Shown here in pieces: positions 3,871-11,262 of a stretch of DNA of 31,907 bases. Numbering within the stretch: the first letter of the stretch is position 1; the number at the start of each line of letters is the position of its first letter. The position numbers and the translations under genes were made by a program. The stretch comes from a virus: IMG/VR virus record IMGVR_UViG_3300009154_000171, positions 1-31,907 of that record; one strand, given 5' to 3'. Below the pieces are notes generated by a model. The model searched no databases, had not been told where the DNA came from, and worked only from the letters and a program-made list of their open reading frames with translations.

Positions 3871-5718
3871 TCAGAGCATACGAATGCTGTCAATAGGAGA
3901 TTCATCTTCATCTTCTTCTATTCCTAGATAATCCCGCAAATTTGATGGCATCTCTTCTCTATCTGGAAGCTTAATTGTTTTATTTCTAATAAGTCTGGCA
4001 TCTGATTCTTTTCTTAATTGATCTAATTCATCTGAAAATACCCCAGCGTAAGTATATAGTTCAACTTCAGGGTTTATGTCCCTAGGTGTTAACGCTACTG
4101 AGTTGTATATAGCCCCGCAAACGGCATCTGAGAGGTCCTTAGAGCCCTTTCGGGGGTGGTCTACCTTATCCTTTACAATACGCAATTGAAGCAGTTCATC
4201 AATCAGCAGTTGAATCCTGGGTCCGTCTACCCGCTCTTCAGTAATACATAGTGACATATCCTCGTAATGCTTTTTAGCAACAGACAAAGTTTCACAATTC
4301 ATTCCATGAGCTTTTAACTGTTGCATCATATCGTGTGAATTCCAACGGTCAAATGTAACCATCTTAATATTAAATCCACGTTCTCTTAAACTAATTATAT
4401 ATTCTTTTACTTCTGTAAAATCTACTGATCGTGATGATGTAGGTGTCCAAAATCTTACTGCGTCTACTATAATTCTTGGGGCTGCTTCTTTCATCTTGTC
4501 CCCAATTTTCATTGTAACCCAATTATGAACATGAGCTAATGCTACGGCACAATGGTCATGTTTTTGTGCAAGGTCAACGTGAATGTAGTACCATTTTTCT
4601 GGATCTGGTTTAAAAGTATCAGCAAAGCGACCATACGAATCTACATTTAAATTAGGATTTGCAAATGCTTTTTCAATTACTGCACGGTTTTTAAAGAAAG
4701 CGTCTGTTGCATCTGGTGGCATACAAGCAAAACGAGATAACGCATCAGTTGGGTCTGTATAAAAATCAATAGTAAAATCTGTTATTTTACGTGTAGGATT
4801 TACCTCCCATGTTGGTCTTTTAAGTGCATATACTCTAGGAATTTTGTAGGAAACAATATGATCTTCTTCCCATTCCATTTCAAATTCATTTCCCTCCACG
4901 CCATCTGGCAACTCTGGATCTACTTTAAATTTCCAATGTCGTAATATAACTTCTTTTTCAGCAATAACGTCATTATATCTTTGTTGAATGTAATCATTTT
5001 TAAAACGTGGAAATGAAAGCAAAATTACTTTGCCAAAATCTGGAAAACGAGAGTTTACAGATGCACGATACATCTTATATATAGATGATGCTGTCTTTGC
5101 TTGTTCATTCCCAGATGTTGACTCTAGGTCAAAACCTGAAATTTCATCAAGAATAACAACAAGAACGTTATATCCTTCCCAAGCTTCTCTTTCTGAGTGA
5201 CCTGAGTGAACTGTAACGCCTTTATCAAATTCAACCATGTTAGCTTTTGATATATACTTGCCTTGAAACCAAGGTGATTTTTCAATACGTTGGTTAAATC
5301 CTTTAAAGAATACTCGATTTGCCTGAACTGCGTTAATAGCAATGTTAATAATATCAATTGCATCGCCTGGGGGTTTGCCATAATATCTGGCAGGATCTGT
5401 AAGACAAAGAAGTAAATGCACCATATATGCACAAGCAATAGTAGAAGTATAGTCCTTACCAGAACCCTTACCAAGTTGTAGAATTACTTCATTACATGTT
5501 TGTTTAAATATCTTGCGACCTTCATCTTCCCCATAAATTTTAATTAGGGTTTCTTGCTTATAAATTTGAGTAGATGCTTTGATCATTGTGTATTGATGTT
5601 CTGATAAAGAAGGTAAGCCTAAGTAATCTCTGCTTGTTACAAACTCTTCAAGAGGTGCTGGTTTTTCTACAAACTCATCACCTTCAAGAGCATCTAAAAA
5701 AATGTTAAATTCGGACAT
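3871..5718 (-). CDS. terL: Terminase large subunit
   Basis: 615 residues. The ATPase motor that pumps DNA into the prohead and the nuclease that cuts concatemers. ATPase domain: Walker A GKGSGKD at 83-89 and Walker B VVILDE at 187-192. Nuclease domain of RNase H fold: D382 in IHVDLAQKHDH, D457 in VTFDRWNSHD and D528/D531 in KDLSDAV, the expected acidic metal ligands. Length is normal for a full two-domain TerL. The ATG at 5718 overlaps the small terminase stop (TAATG), so translation is coupled. It acts at the portal vertex with TerS. The C-terminal 65 residues after the nuclease are acidic and less conserved in character. Confident. Confidence 0.93.
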   Translation of the reverse strand: MSEFNIFLDALEGDEFVEKPAPLEEFVTSRDYLGLPSLSEHQYTMIKASTQIYKQETLIKIYGEDEGRKIFKQTCNEVILQLGKGSGKDYTSTIACAYMVHLLLCLTDPARYYGKPPGDAIDIINIAINAVQANRVFFKGFNQRIEKSPWFQGKYISKANMVEFDKGVTVHSGHSEREAWEGYNVLVVILDEISGFDLESTSGNEQAKTASSIYKMYRASVNSRFPDFGKVILLSFPRFKNDYIQQRYNDVIAEKEVILRHWKFKVDPELPDGVEGNEFEMEWEEDHIVSYKIPRVYALKRPTWEVNPTRKITDFTIDFYTDPTDALSRFACMPPDATDAFFKNRAVIEKAFANPNLNVDSYGRFADTFKPDPEKWYYIHVDLAQKHDHCAVALAHVHNWVTMKIGDKMKEAAPRIIVDAVRFWTPTSSRSVDFTEVKEYIISLRERGFNIKMVTFDRWNSHDMMQQLKAHGMNCETLSVAKKHYEDMSLCITEERVDGPRIQLLIDELLQLRIVKDKVDHPRKGSKDLSDAVCGAIYNSVALTPRDINPEVELYTYAGVFSDELDQLRKESDARLIRNKTIKLPDREEMPSNLRDYLGIEEDEDESPIDSIRML

Positions 5719-6242
5719 TAGTCTACTATTACTGCTTCAATTTGTCCTGTAACCTGAGATAATCTTTTTGACACTTCCCATTTACAGTGTTCACATTTTG
5801 CAGTAACATCCTTTAATATTCCAACTAATAAATCTTGCTTTCTTTCTGATTCTAATATCTGATCAGCCATGGAATCGCTTTCAAGAACTCCCGCTTTATT
5901 AAGCATATCAATACGCTTAGCTTCAATGTCAGCAATAAGTTTTAACGCTGCGTTCTTTGTGTTAAGCTCTGAGGCAATGCCTGCTTCTTCCACAACATTC
6001 CAAGCTTCTTTAATCAACATATTGTAATGTTCGTCTGCTCCAGCAAGAGCTTCTTTTGCACGTTCACGAATAATTTTGCTATCTTGCACAAAATTTTTCC
6101 AACTCTTTACATGATTTTCTACTTGAACCCGAGTAAGTCCTAAACTGGTTGCAATTTTTGCGGGGGAATTGCCTTTAAGCAATTCTTCTACTACTTTATT
6201 CATTTGATCAAATTGACCAGCAAGCTCTATTGAATTATCCAT
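5718..6242 (-). CDS. terS: Terminase small subunit (probable)
   Basis: 174 residues directly upstream of and overlapping terL. Residues about 15-50 (VVEELLKGNSPAKIATSLGL…VENHVKSWKNF) form a helix-turn-helix, the DNA-recognition element of small terminases. A long helical region about residues 55-120 with an alternating hydrophobic pattern would support ring oligomerisation. The C-terminal part has a CEHC pair (residues about 150-153), possibly metal-binding, which is not a universal TerS feature. Expected role: bind the packaging site and stimulate TerL. It overlaps the FmdB-like gene by 8 bases. The call depends on position plus the HTH. Confidence 0.8.
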   Translation of the reverse strand: MDNSIELAGQFDQMNKVVEELLKGNSPAKIATSLGLTRVQVENHVKSWKNFVQDSKIIRERAKEALAGADEHYNMLIKEAWNVVEEAGIASELNTKNAALKLIADIEAKRIDMLNKAGVLESDSMADQILESERKQDLLVGILKDVTAKCEHCKWEVSKRLSQVTGQIEAVIVD

Positions 6243-6417
6243 TATCTGTTTTATAAAAACCTGATCCTTTAAATTGTATACCTATATTATTAACTATCAT
6301 TCTAATCATATAGCTGCCGCATGAACATGTTAAAGACAAATCTCTATTATCTATTGATCTTTTTTCTTCAACAATGTGTGTTTCATCATCTATACAACGA
6401 TATTGATATGTTGGCAT
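6235..6417 (-). CDS. FmdB-like small zinc-ribbon protein
   Basis: 60 residues with MPTYQYRC at the start, LTCSCGSYMIR in the middle and IQFKGSGFYKTDNG at the end, the layout of the FmdB putative regulatory family. The usual four-Cys ribbon is reduced: C8 lacks its CxxC partner (CIDD instead) and the second knuckle is CSC, leaving three Cys (H14 may help). AGGA stands 8 bases before the ATG at 6417. It overlaps terS by 8 bases, so it is in the terminase transcript. FmdB-like genes are common beside phage packaging genes; function is unknown. Confidence 0.75.
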   Translation of the reverse strand: MPTYQYRCIDDETHIVEEKRSIDNRDLSLTCSCGSYMIRMIVNNIGIQFKGSGFYKTDNG

Positions 6418-6425
6418 ATTTTTTC

Positions 6426-7043
6426 CTATTCAAACAAAATATTTCCATCAACATTATTACAAATAGCAGGACTCCAAAGATCTTCATTAATTACGTTTGG
6501 ATCAATATACCAATCTTCAAAAGGTCTATTTTCTCCGTGATTTATATTTTCTGCAATTAATTTATAACCGTGTGTTTCAAGAATATTTTTTGCTGTATCT
6601 TTATGTTTATGATTATCTGGCCAATTAGTATCATAAATATCATGCTCAAAAGTTATAACCGAAAAGCGATATTCTTCAAAAGGCATTCTAAGTAAAACCG
6701 CTAAAGTGTTTTCAGCTGGTTCAATGTCAAGTTGCAAATAATCAATTTGTTTTGGTGCACTGTATTCTTTAAATAAATCAAAATAATCTGCTGTTGTTGC
6801 ATCAAGTGTTAAACACGGATTATTTCTAGATTTAAAGTTATCCGCACATTCTGATTTAATTTCTATGCCAAAGCCTTTCCACATATATTCTTGTTCAAGG
6901 TTGTATGTGTTAGAATCTATCCACGGATCAAATGCGCCAATTTCTACGTAGTATCCATCTTTTTTCCAATTAGTCATATTAAGAACAAATGATTCTTGTC
7001 CCGCTTGTGATTGTGAGCCAGCTTGTTTTTTTAGATTACCCAT
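6426..7043 (-). CDS. FkbM-family methyltransferase (probable)
   Basis: 205 residues. YYVEIGAFDPWIDSNT (about 31-46) is the SAM-binding motif I of FkbM-type methyltransferases. GFGIEIKSECADNF follows as motif II region, and IDYLQLDIEPAENTLAVL is the characteristic FkbM post-motif (LxLDIEgxE). These enzymes O-methylate sugars or small molecules. It sits beside a glycosyltransferase and a sugar nucleotidyltransferase, so methylation of a phage-made glycan is the likely job (inference). It carries both a strong Shine-Dalgarno (AGGAGG, 12 bases before ATG) and a TTGACA-18-TATAAT promoter whose -10 ends 7 bases before the ATG, so it may be made from its own transcript as well as by read-through. 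Confidence 0.78.
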   Translation of the reverse strand: MGNLKKQAGSQSQAGQESFVLNMTNWKKDGYYVEIGAFDPWIDSNTYNLEQEYMWKGFGIEIKSECADNFKSRNNPCLTLDATTADYFDLFKEYSAPKQIDYLQLDIEPAENTLAVLLRMPFEEYRFSVITFEHDIYDTNWPDNHKHKDTAKNILETHGYKLIAENINHGENRPFEDWYIDPNVINEDLWSPAICNNVDGNILFE

Positions 7044-7049
7044 TATTTA

Positions 7050-7079
7050 ATTATACCTCCTAATACTTGCTTTTGTCAA
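7050..7079 (-). promoter_or_regulatory. Promoter before the FkbM-like gene
   Basis: Exact TTGACA (7074-7079), 18-base spacer, exact TATAAT (7050-7055), then six bases (TAAATA) to the ATG at 7043. The AGGAGG just upstream of the -10 could serve ribosomes on the read-through mRNA but would be absent from the short one. Confidence 0.6.
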
Positions 7080-7392
7080 TGGCAATTTTAAGTAAGATTA
7101 AATAACCAATTAAATCATCAATATCATTGTCTCCCGCAAATCCTTGATTGTTTTTTACACGATTAATCTTGTCATCAATTCTAATTTTAATCTGCTCAAT
7201 ACTATCAGATTGTGCAAATATTCTAACTGGACTGAGTGCTGAATCTCCATATGAAACATTTTTTTTAATAAGCATTTCCATAATCTCTAGGCATGCTACT
7301 ATAATCTTACTACCTGAAGGTGCTCCAGTAGCAATTAATTGAAGATCTGTAATCCAAGATTGATATCCGCTTTTATCTGGATAATCCGACAT
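7060..7392 (-). CDS. DUF1599-like protein (nucleotide modification associated domain)
   Basis: 110 residues. KKNVSYGDSALSPVRIF, KIRIDDKINRVKNNQ and DIDDLIGYLILLKIAI give the three-block pattern (YGDS…RIDDK…DD..GYL) of the DUF1599 family, an all-helical domain that comparative genomics has linked to phage nucleotide-modification operons; biochemistry is unknown to me. The acidic DD pairs suggest a metal-dependent, MazG-like nucleotide-handling fold, which is inference. The ATG at 7392 overlaps the stop of the nucleotidyltransferase (TAATG), and GAGAGG provides a ribosome site. It lies within the glycosyl/methyl modification cassette, which fits a modification role. Confidence 0.65.
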   Translation of the reverse strand: MSDYPDKSGYQSWITDLQLIATGAPSGSKIIVACLEIMEMLIKKNVSYGDSALSPVRIFAQSDSIEQIKIRIDDKINRVKNNQGFAGDNDIDDLIGYLILLKIAIDKSKY

Positions 7393-8054
7393 TATAATTC
7401 CTCTCTATACAACATTTTAAGACCATTTACTGTTCCAATATCTAGGTACTTGCCTTGTGCAACTACCGCTTTTACATCCTTACCTTCATTAACCCAATCC
7501 ATAATTTGAACGCCTGGATTTGGAAGCTCTTCATCAATATAAGTATTTTGTACAGCCATCGCTCCCCACATATAATTATAATCACAGCCTGGGGTCTTGT
7601 CAAGAGCATCAATAACTCTGTTAAACTCATCAAACTTAATCTGCCCAACTCTGCCTTTGATATCTTCATGACATTCGAATGCTGCTAATGTTACGTCTGC
7701 ATCAGACCAAGCAAGTTGTCTGTAAAAATCTCCGTCAGAACCTGGCATATAAGTATCTGGCATACCAATAATGTATTTAGAGTTTGGGTTAACCATCATT
7801 TTAACTAATGCATCTGACATTGTTGAAGGTTCAATTTCATATACAACTGCTGTCGGTGGCAAATCCATTTGATTTACAATAGGAAGCCATGATTTTCTAG
7901 TTGATATCTTTACTATGTCGCAAACCTTAAGCATTTGCTCTACATGCCATTGTAATATATTCTGTTGATCAGTTAATGGTAAACAAAACTTTGGGATTCC
8001 GCCCAATCTTGATGCACTTCCAGAAGCAGGTAGTAAACCAATTACCGCAGCCAT
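7392..8054 (-). CDS. Sugar-phosphate nucleotidyltransferase
   Basis: 220 residues of the NTP_transferase (Rossmann-like) fold. The N-terminal LLPASGSASRLGGIPKFCLPL carries the G-x-x-x-R-x-G…PK nucleotide-binding signature. YIIGMPDTYM (about residues 94-103) supplies the metal-binding Asp. GAMAVQNTYI and YLDIGTVNGLKML near the end match glucose-1-phosphate thymidylyl/cytidylyltransferases. The reaction would be NTP plus sugar-1-phosphate to NDP-sugar; sugar and base cannot be read by eye. It overlaps the glycosyltransferase by 13 bases, so it likely supplies that enzyme with its donor. Compact, lacking the C-terminal beta-helix of longer family members. Confidence 0.82.
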   Translation of the reverse strand: MAAVIGLLPASGSASRLGGIPKFCLPLTDQQNILQWHVEQMLKVCDIVKISTRKSWLPIVNQMDLPPTAVVYEIEPSTMSDALVKMMVNPNSKYIIGMPDTYMPGSDGDFYRQLAWSDADVTLAAFECHEDIKGRVGQIKFDEFNRVIDALDKTPGCDYNYMWGAMAVQNTYIDEELPNPGVQIMDWVNEGKDVKAVVAQGKYLDIGTVNGLKMLYREEL

Positions 8055-8695
8055 TCTTGAGCCTTTCTACGATCAATATTCCAAACACCATTAATCTTAA
8101 AGTCTTGTTCTTTCTTTTGATTAAAGTATGCTTCATTTACAAAAAATGTTTCATTGTTTCTATTCTTTAACTTTTCATCACTATTAATAGTTTGAGACGC
8201 ACCATCTGGCACATTAACTTTTATAGTACCATTTACATAGCCGTCTTTTACACTTGAGCGCATAACTCTTTCATAGTAGTCATTGTCTTCAAAGTAAATT
8301 GGATAAAAGAATTCATCAAATAAACCAACTTCTCTTACAATATTTTCTCCAATTGAAAAACAGCTCCAGCCCTCTACTGTCATAACAAGTTTTTCTTTTC
8401 CACTTGCACGATTTAATTCTTCAAGAGATCCTGGAACCCAATGTGTATCTGCTGATGAAAACATCCAGTATTCTTCATGTGGATAAAGTTTTATGGTTAG
8501 GTTCCAAGAACCAGACATGCCAAGATTTGACGGCAGATTAAGTACTCTTACATTTAAATCTTTACGCTTAGGCTCATATGGCTCTTTGCCATTATTTAAT
8601 ATTAATATTTCTTTAACTGGATAATCAATTGTTTCTAAGTTTTGATCTAACAGATCATATCTATTTAAAACTGGTATAGCTAATACTGGTATCAC
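8042..8695 (-). CDS. Family 2-type glycosyltransferase
   Basis: 217 residues, GT-A fold. The N-terminus AIPVLNRYDLLDQNLETI is a typical family 2 opening. NLPSNLGMSGSWNLTI (about residues 54-69) is the conserved post-nucleotide motif. SSADTHW takes the place of the DxD metal site. FYPIYFEDNDYYERV (about 130-144) is the ED acid/base region. It would transfer a sugar from an NDP donor to an unknown acceptor (virion protein, host surface or DNA base). It starts with GTG at 8695, in a GTGA overlap with the stop of the upstream HTH gene, and runs into the nucleotidyltransferase. Confidence 0.82.
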   Translation of the reverse strand: MIPVLAIPVLNRYDLLDQNLETIDYPVKEILILNNGKEPYEPKRKDLNVRVLNLPSNLGMSGSWNLTIKLYPHEEYWMFSSADTHWVPGSLEELNRASGKEKLVMTVEGWSCFSIGENIVREVGLFDEFFYPIYFEDNDYYERVMRSSVKDGYVNGTIKVNVPDGASQTINSDEKLKNRNNETFFVNEAYFNQKKEQDFKINGVWNIDRRKAQEWLR

Positions 8696-8853
8696 TTAGT
8701 CCATTTTCTTTGCTGTTTAATTAGACCCCATCTTTGCAAGGATCTTTGAATAGTCATATGGCTACATTTAGCTTCCATCGCCATATCTAAAATGCTTTTT
8801 TTTTCTATAACGTAGCGCTTATAGCACCAGTCTTTACTATCATATAATTTCAT
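8692..8853 (-). CDS. Small helix-turn-helix protein (53 aa)
   Basis: A short frame from the ATG at 8853 to TGA at 8692, encoding MKLYDSKDWCYKRYVIEKKS at its start. SILDMAMEAKCSHMTIQRSL followed by QRWGL has the spacing of a helix-turn-helix like those in resolvase-type and homing-nuclease-associated HTH domains. The gene starts inside the 3' end of the RuvC-like gene (14-base overlap) and ends in a GTGA overlap with the glycosyltransferase start, so it fills an otherwise non-coding gap exactly. Basic C-terminus (KQQRKWTK). It could be a small DNA-binding regulator; function unproven. Confidence 0.7.
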   Translation of the reverse strand: MKLYDSKDWCYKRYVIEKKSILDMAMEAKCSHMTIQRSLQRWGLIKQQRKWTK

Positions 8854-9397
8854 TGACCGCATACCAAGCTATCCCCGCCGCATCAGCAACATTATCGGAC
8901 TGAGTTTCAATGCCCAGCGTTCTACTAAAATCAATAGTGCGTTGCTTTCTACGCTCTCTGATTTTTCCTTTAATCCAGGTATCGGATTTGTCTGGGAACT
9001 CATTTTTTATCGCCTGCTTTTCTGTTTTATTAAAATTTTTGTTGCCTATATAAGATTGCCAGGTTATAGGATGAACCTCAACCACTTGCATATTATCACT
9101 GAGTAACTCTCCCATTATAGCACCAAATACGTATGCCATCTTTATTCCCGTGTGAACTGATTTCACTGATATAGCTGCTTCTATGACTACAAAATCTGTA
9201 TCAAGCTCTTTTTTAAAAGCTTTTATCTTTCTTTTTGCATCAAGAATTCTTTGATATACATCTCCTCCATCAAAAGTAATCTCTCCCCATTTTATTGGCT
9301 TTTTGCCATCCATCAAGCAAAAAGCAATACTATTTGTACTGGCATCTATTCCAAGTACTTTCCCAGATCTTTTATTGATTAATTTTGCCAGAGACAC
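8840..9397 (-). CDS. RuvC-like Holliday junction resolvase
   Basis: 185 residues with the RNase H fold of RuvC. Catalytic acids are visible: D18 in KVLGIDASTNS, E73 in FVVIEAAI, and D168/D172 in SDNVADAAG. The region 110-150 (HPITWQSYIG…KTEKQAI) matches the HPxxWK-type segment of the family. It would cut branched DNA before or during packaging and in recombination. GTG start at 9397 overlapping the zinc-finger gene by 26 bases. It lies at the end of the recombination block, with RecA and nucleases upstream. Family call is confident; the start could be a few residues later. Confidence 0.87.
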   Translation of the reverse strand: MSLAKLINKRSGKVLGIDASTNSIAFCLMDGKKPIKWGEITFDGGDVYQRILDAKRKIKAFKKELDTDFVVIEAAISVKSVHTGIKMAYVFGAIMGELLSDNMQVVEVHPITWQSYIGNKNFNKTEKQAIKNEFPDKSDTWIKGKIRERRKQRTIDFSRTLGIETQSDNVADAAGIAWYAVNEII

Positions 9398-9671
9398 TTT
9401 TTACCATTTCTACCAAAGCTTTTCTTTCTTTTTCTTTTTTAGCGCTTTGACATTTATCGCAAATACGACCTTCATTATATCTGCTAAGTATGACAGTGCA
9501 GCCTGTAGTTTTACAGATTCTTTTAGCCCCCGCAAGTCTTGCTTTCTTTTCATAATAAGCTTCTTTTAATTTTTGATTTGTTGCTATTCGGCAACACTCA
9601 TCAGAACAATATTTTTGATTGTGTGTTTTAGACTCAAACTCATTATTACATTCATTATAAGCACATATCAC
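9372..9671 (-). CDS. Double zinc-finger protein of unknown function
   Basis: 99 residues with two Cys clusters. The first is CAYNEC…KYCSDEC (residues 3-8 and 21-25), like the MYND/zinc-ribbon finger of small phage DNA-binding proteins. The second is CKTTGCTVILSRYNEGRICDKC (about 53-74). The tail is Lys/Glu-rich. I have seen the YNxGxxCxxC pattern in actinophage HTH/zinc-finger proteins. GTG start at 9671 in a GTGA overlap with the Cas4-like gene. Probably a nucleic-acid-binding accessory or regulator in the recombination operon; no catalytic motif is visible. Confidence 0.7.
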   Translation of the reverse strand: MICAYNECNNEFESKTHNQKYCSDECCRIATNQKLKEAYYEKKARLAGAKRICKTTGCTVILSRYNEGRICDKCQSAKKEKERKALVEMVKSVSGKINQ

Positions 9672-10456
9672 TTTGTAAGTACCAACGGTTCTATGTAAAT
9701 ATCGCCTTCTTCATTTTTCATGTCTTTCCAGCAAACTGTTTTAACTGGACAGCCTTTACAAGCCCATTGAGATTTTGTAAATGTTCTTTCTGGAAGAGTG
9801 TTGGCTTCGTATGCACCATAAACTTTTCTCATCCAGTCCCATACACCATCTACAAGGTTTTTATTTTTTTCATCCATATTAATTGGAACAATTAAAAAAC
9901 TATTATCATTTTTATTTTCATAAAAGAAAAAACCCTGTTGTGCTCCACGAATCTTCATATATGTAAGTAGTTGAACTTTGTGATATGGCAAACCATCCAT
10001 CTCCGCTTGCCTAATATCAAATATTTCTTGTTTAGCAGATTTAATTTCTCCTACTACCTCTTTGCCGTTCCATTCAATAAAAGTGTCTGCAAATCCTCTA
10101 ATCGGTGGATCATCATTGGTAACTTCAATTTCATTTGCTCTAAATACTGACGTTTTAGCCATATTCTTTTGAATCCTATCATGGACATACGTACCGTTAT
10201 CCATATTAGAGATACCCATAGCATCGGTTTCATTTGTAAACTCTGCACCATTAAAAGCAATGAACCAATATCTAGGGCAGTTACCATTACCATAACCAAC
10301 ACCACTAGGGCTAAATGTCTTTTTTTGTGTAAATTCGTTTGGTCTTTTACCACTTAATACCGCCTCCTCGTACATTTCTGCAAACTTAATTGGATCAAAT
10401 CCTTCTGGATCATTTATTTTTTTAAACTTAAGATTAGCTATTATATCTCTTCCCAT
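9668..10456 (-). CDS. Cas4/RecB-like PD-(D/E)XK exonuclease with Fe-S cysteines
   Basis: 262 residues. Ordered motifs: C60 in GNCPRYW, H92 in TYVHDR, D124 in GFADTF, E137-x-K139 in VGEIKSAK, Q162 in HKVQLLTYM, and C233, C236, C242 (WACKGCPVKTVC). This is the Cas4/AddB plan: a RecB-type nuclease core stitched by a 4Fe-4S cluster from one N-terminal and three C-terminal Cys. No CRISPR array or other cas gene is in the window, so a DNA end-processing role in phage recombination is far more likely. TAATG overlap with the upstream gene. Confidence 0.87.
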   Translation of the reverse strand: MGRDIIANLKFKKINDPEGFDPIKFAEMYEEAVLSGKRPNEFTQKKTFSPSGVGYGNGNCPRYWFIAFNGAEFTNETDAMGISNMDNGTYVHDRIQKNMAKTSVFRANEIEVTNDDPPIRGFADTFIEWNGKEVVGEIKSAKQEIFDIRQAEMDGLPYHKVQLLTYMKIRGAQQGFFFYENKNDNSFLIVPINMDEKNKNLVDGVWDWMRKVYGAYEANTLPERTFTKSQWACKGCPVKTVCWKDMKNEEGDIYIEPLVLTK

Positions 10457-10782
10457 TATGCCCCATATCTAGCAGAATACTTTAGGGCATCTACTAATTT
10501 ATTAATTGCTTCTTCTGCTGTATAGTACACATTTTTTTTCTTTGCATTCTCCCCACCTTTTTCAAAGGTGGTATAAAATCTAGATAGCATCGCAAATTTT
10601 GCACTCAAAGCTTGCATTTTAATTATAAGGTCTGGAGCTTTAGAAGAGGGAACATCTGGTTTTGCAATAAGCTTAATTATAAGGTCAAGTGCATAATCAA
10701 GATCTGAGTCTCCCATAAACTCTTTCATATCATTAAATTCTGTAATTTCGTTTATAATATCAATTGTTGATTTATCTGTCAT
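10456..10782 (-). CDS. Hypothetical helical protein in the recombination operon
   Basis: 108 residues, mostly helical (EFMGDSDLDYALDLIIKLIA; IIKMQALSAKFAMLSRFY; AEEAINKLVDALKYSAR). No Cys and no known catalytic motif. Overlaps its neighbours at both ends (TAATG with the Cas4-like gene, ATGA with the acidic protein), which supports a real coupled gene. I do not recognise the family; the place between nuclease genes suggests a DNA-metabolism accessory, but nothing in the sequence proves it. Confidence 0.65.
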   Translation of the reverse strand: MTDKSTIDIINEITEFNDMKEFMGDSDLDYALDLIIKLIAKPDVPSSKAPDLIIKMQALSAKFAMLSRFYTTFEKGGENAKKKNVYYTAEEAINKLVDALKYSARYGA

Positions 10783-10961
10783 TCAAGAATCCTAACTACA
10801 AATTGACATGGGTCTCCGCCATCTTCCCATTCTTTTTCTTCTTCTTCAGATATAGGGGGAATTCCATCATGAGTTGCACATACAACATCAGAAATCCAGC
10901 CACGTTCTACGCCATTATTAAACCAAATTTGAAACTCGTCAAGATCTTTTTCTTCAATCAT
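10779..10961 (-). CDS. Small acidic phage protein (60 aa)
   Basis: Sequence features: WFNNGVERGWISDVVCATHDG, then a Glu-rich run (SEEEEKEWEDGGDPC) and a hydrophobic end (QFVVRILE). The WISxxVCxTHDGxP…EExEWxxGGDPC pattern recurs in small proteins of many actinobacteriophages, to my recollection, with no known function. The two Cys and the His might bind metal. ATGA and 8-base overlaps with neighbours show it belongs to the same transcript. Useful as a hint to the host group. Confidence 0.72.
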   Translation of the reverse strand: MIEEKDLDEFQIWFNNGVERGWISDVVCATHDGIPPISEEEEKEWEDGGDPCQFVVRILE

Positions 10962-11262
10962 TATGTGTCTCCCAACACTCTATCAACTGCTCTAGTAGTG
11001 CCCATTCTATTACCGCAAGCCTTGTTTTTTTAGATTCTTCGCCAAGTATGAGCTTAAGGACTGGATATTTATTCCTATCAACTTTAAAAGTATCTGTGCA
11101 AATTTTTGCCCAAATACTTTGCGAGATGGAGATGCTTTTTGAGTACTCTTTATAATCAACCAAAAAATTATGCCATTGAGCATCTCCTTTTTGATAGTCA
11201 CCACGACCACTATTTTTTTGCCTTTTTGCGCCATCTCTTTTAATTTCACCACGTTCTGACAT
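10954..11262 (-). CDS. PD-(D/E)XK nuclease-like protein, possible Holliday junction resolvase
   Basis: 102 residues. GAKRQKNSGRGDYQKGDAQW followed by FLVDYKEY gives a D-x(n)-(V)D-x-K arrangement typical of small PD-(D/E)XK endonucleases. A later KLILGEESKKTRLAVIEW strand pair completes the core. This layout resembles small phage resolvase-type nucleases I know from actinophages; it lacks the longer RecU or Hjc extensions. TAATG overlap with the upstream zinc-ribbon gene. If right, the phage carries two unrelated junction-cutting candidates (the other is RuvC-like). Fold assignment moderate, substrate inferred. Confidence 0.6.
   Translation of the reverse strand: MSERGEIKRDGAKRQKNSGRGDYQKGDAQWHNFLVDYKEYSKSISISQSIWAKICTDTFKVDRNKYPVLKLILGEESKKTRLAVIEWALLEQLIECWETHND

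Noticed and set aside
9668-10456. Cas4-like gene as part of a CRISPR-Cas system
   Set aside because: No repeats, Cas1/Cas2 or effector genes in the window; it sits in a recombination operon.
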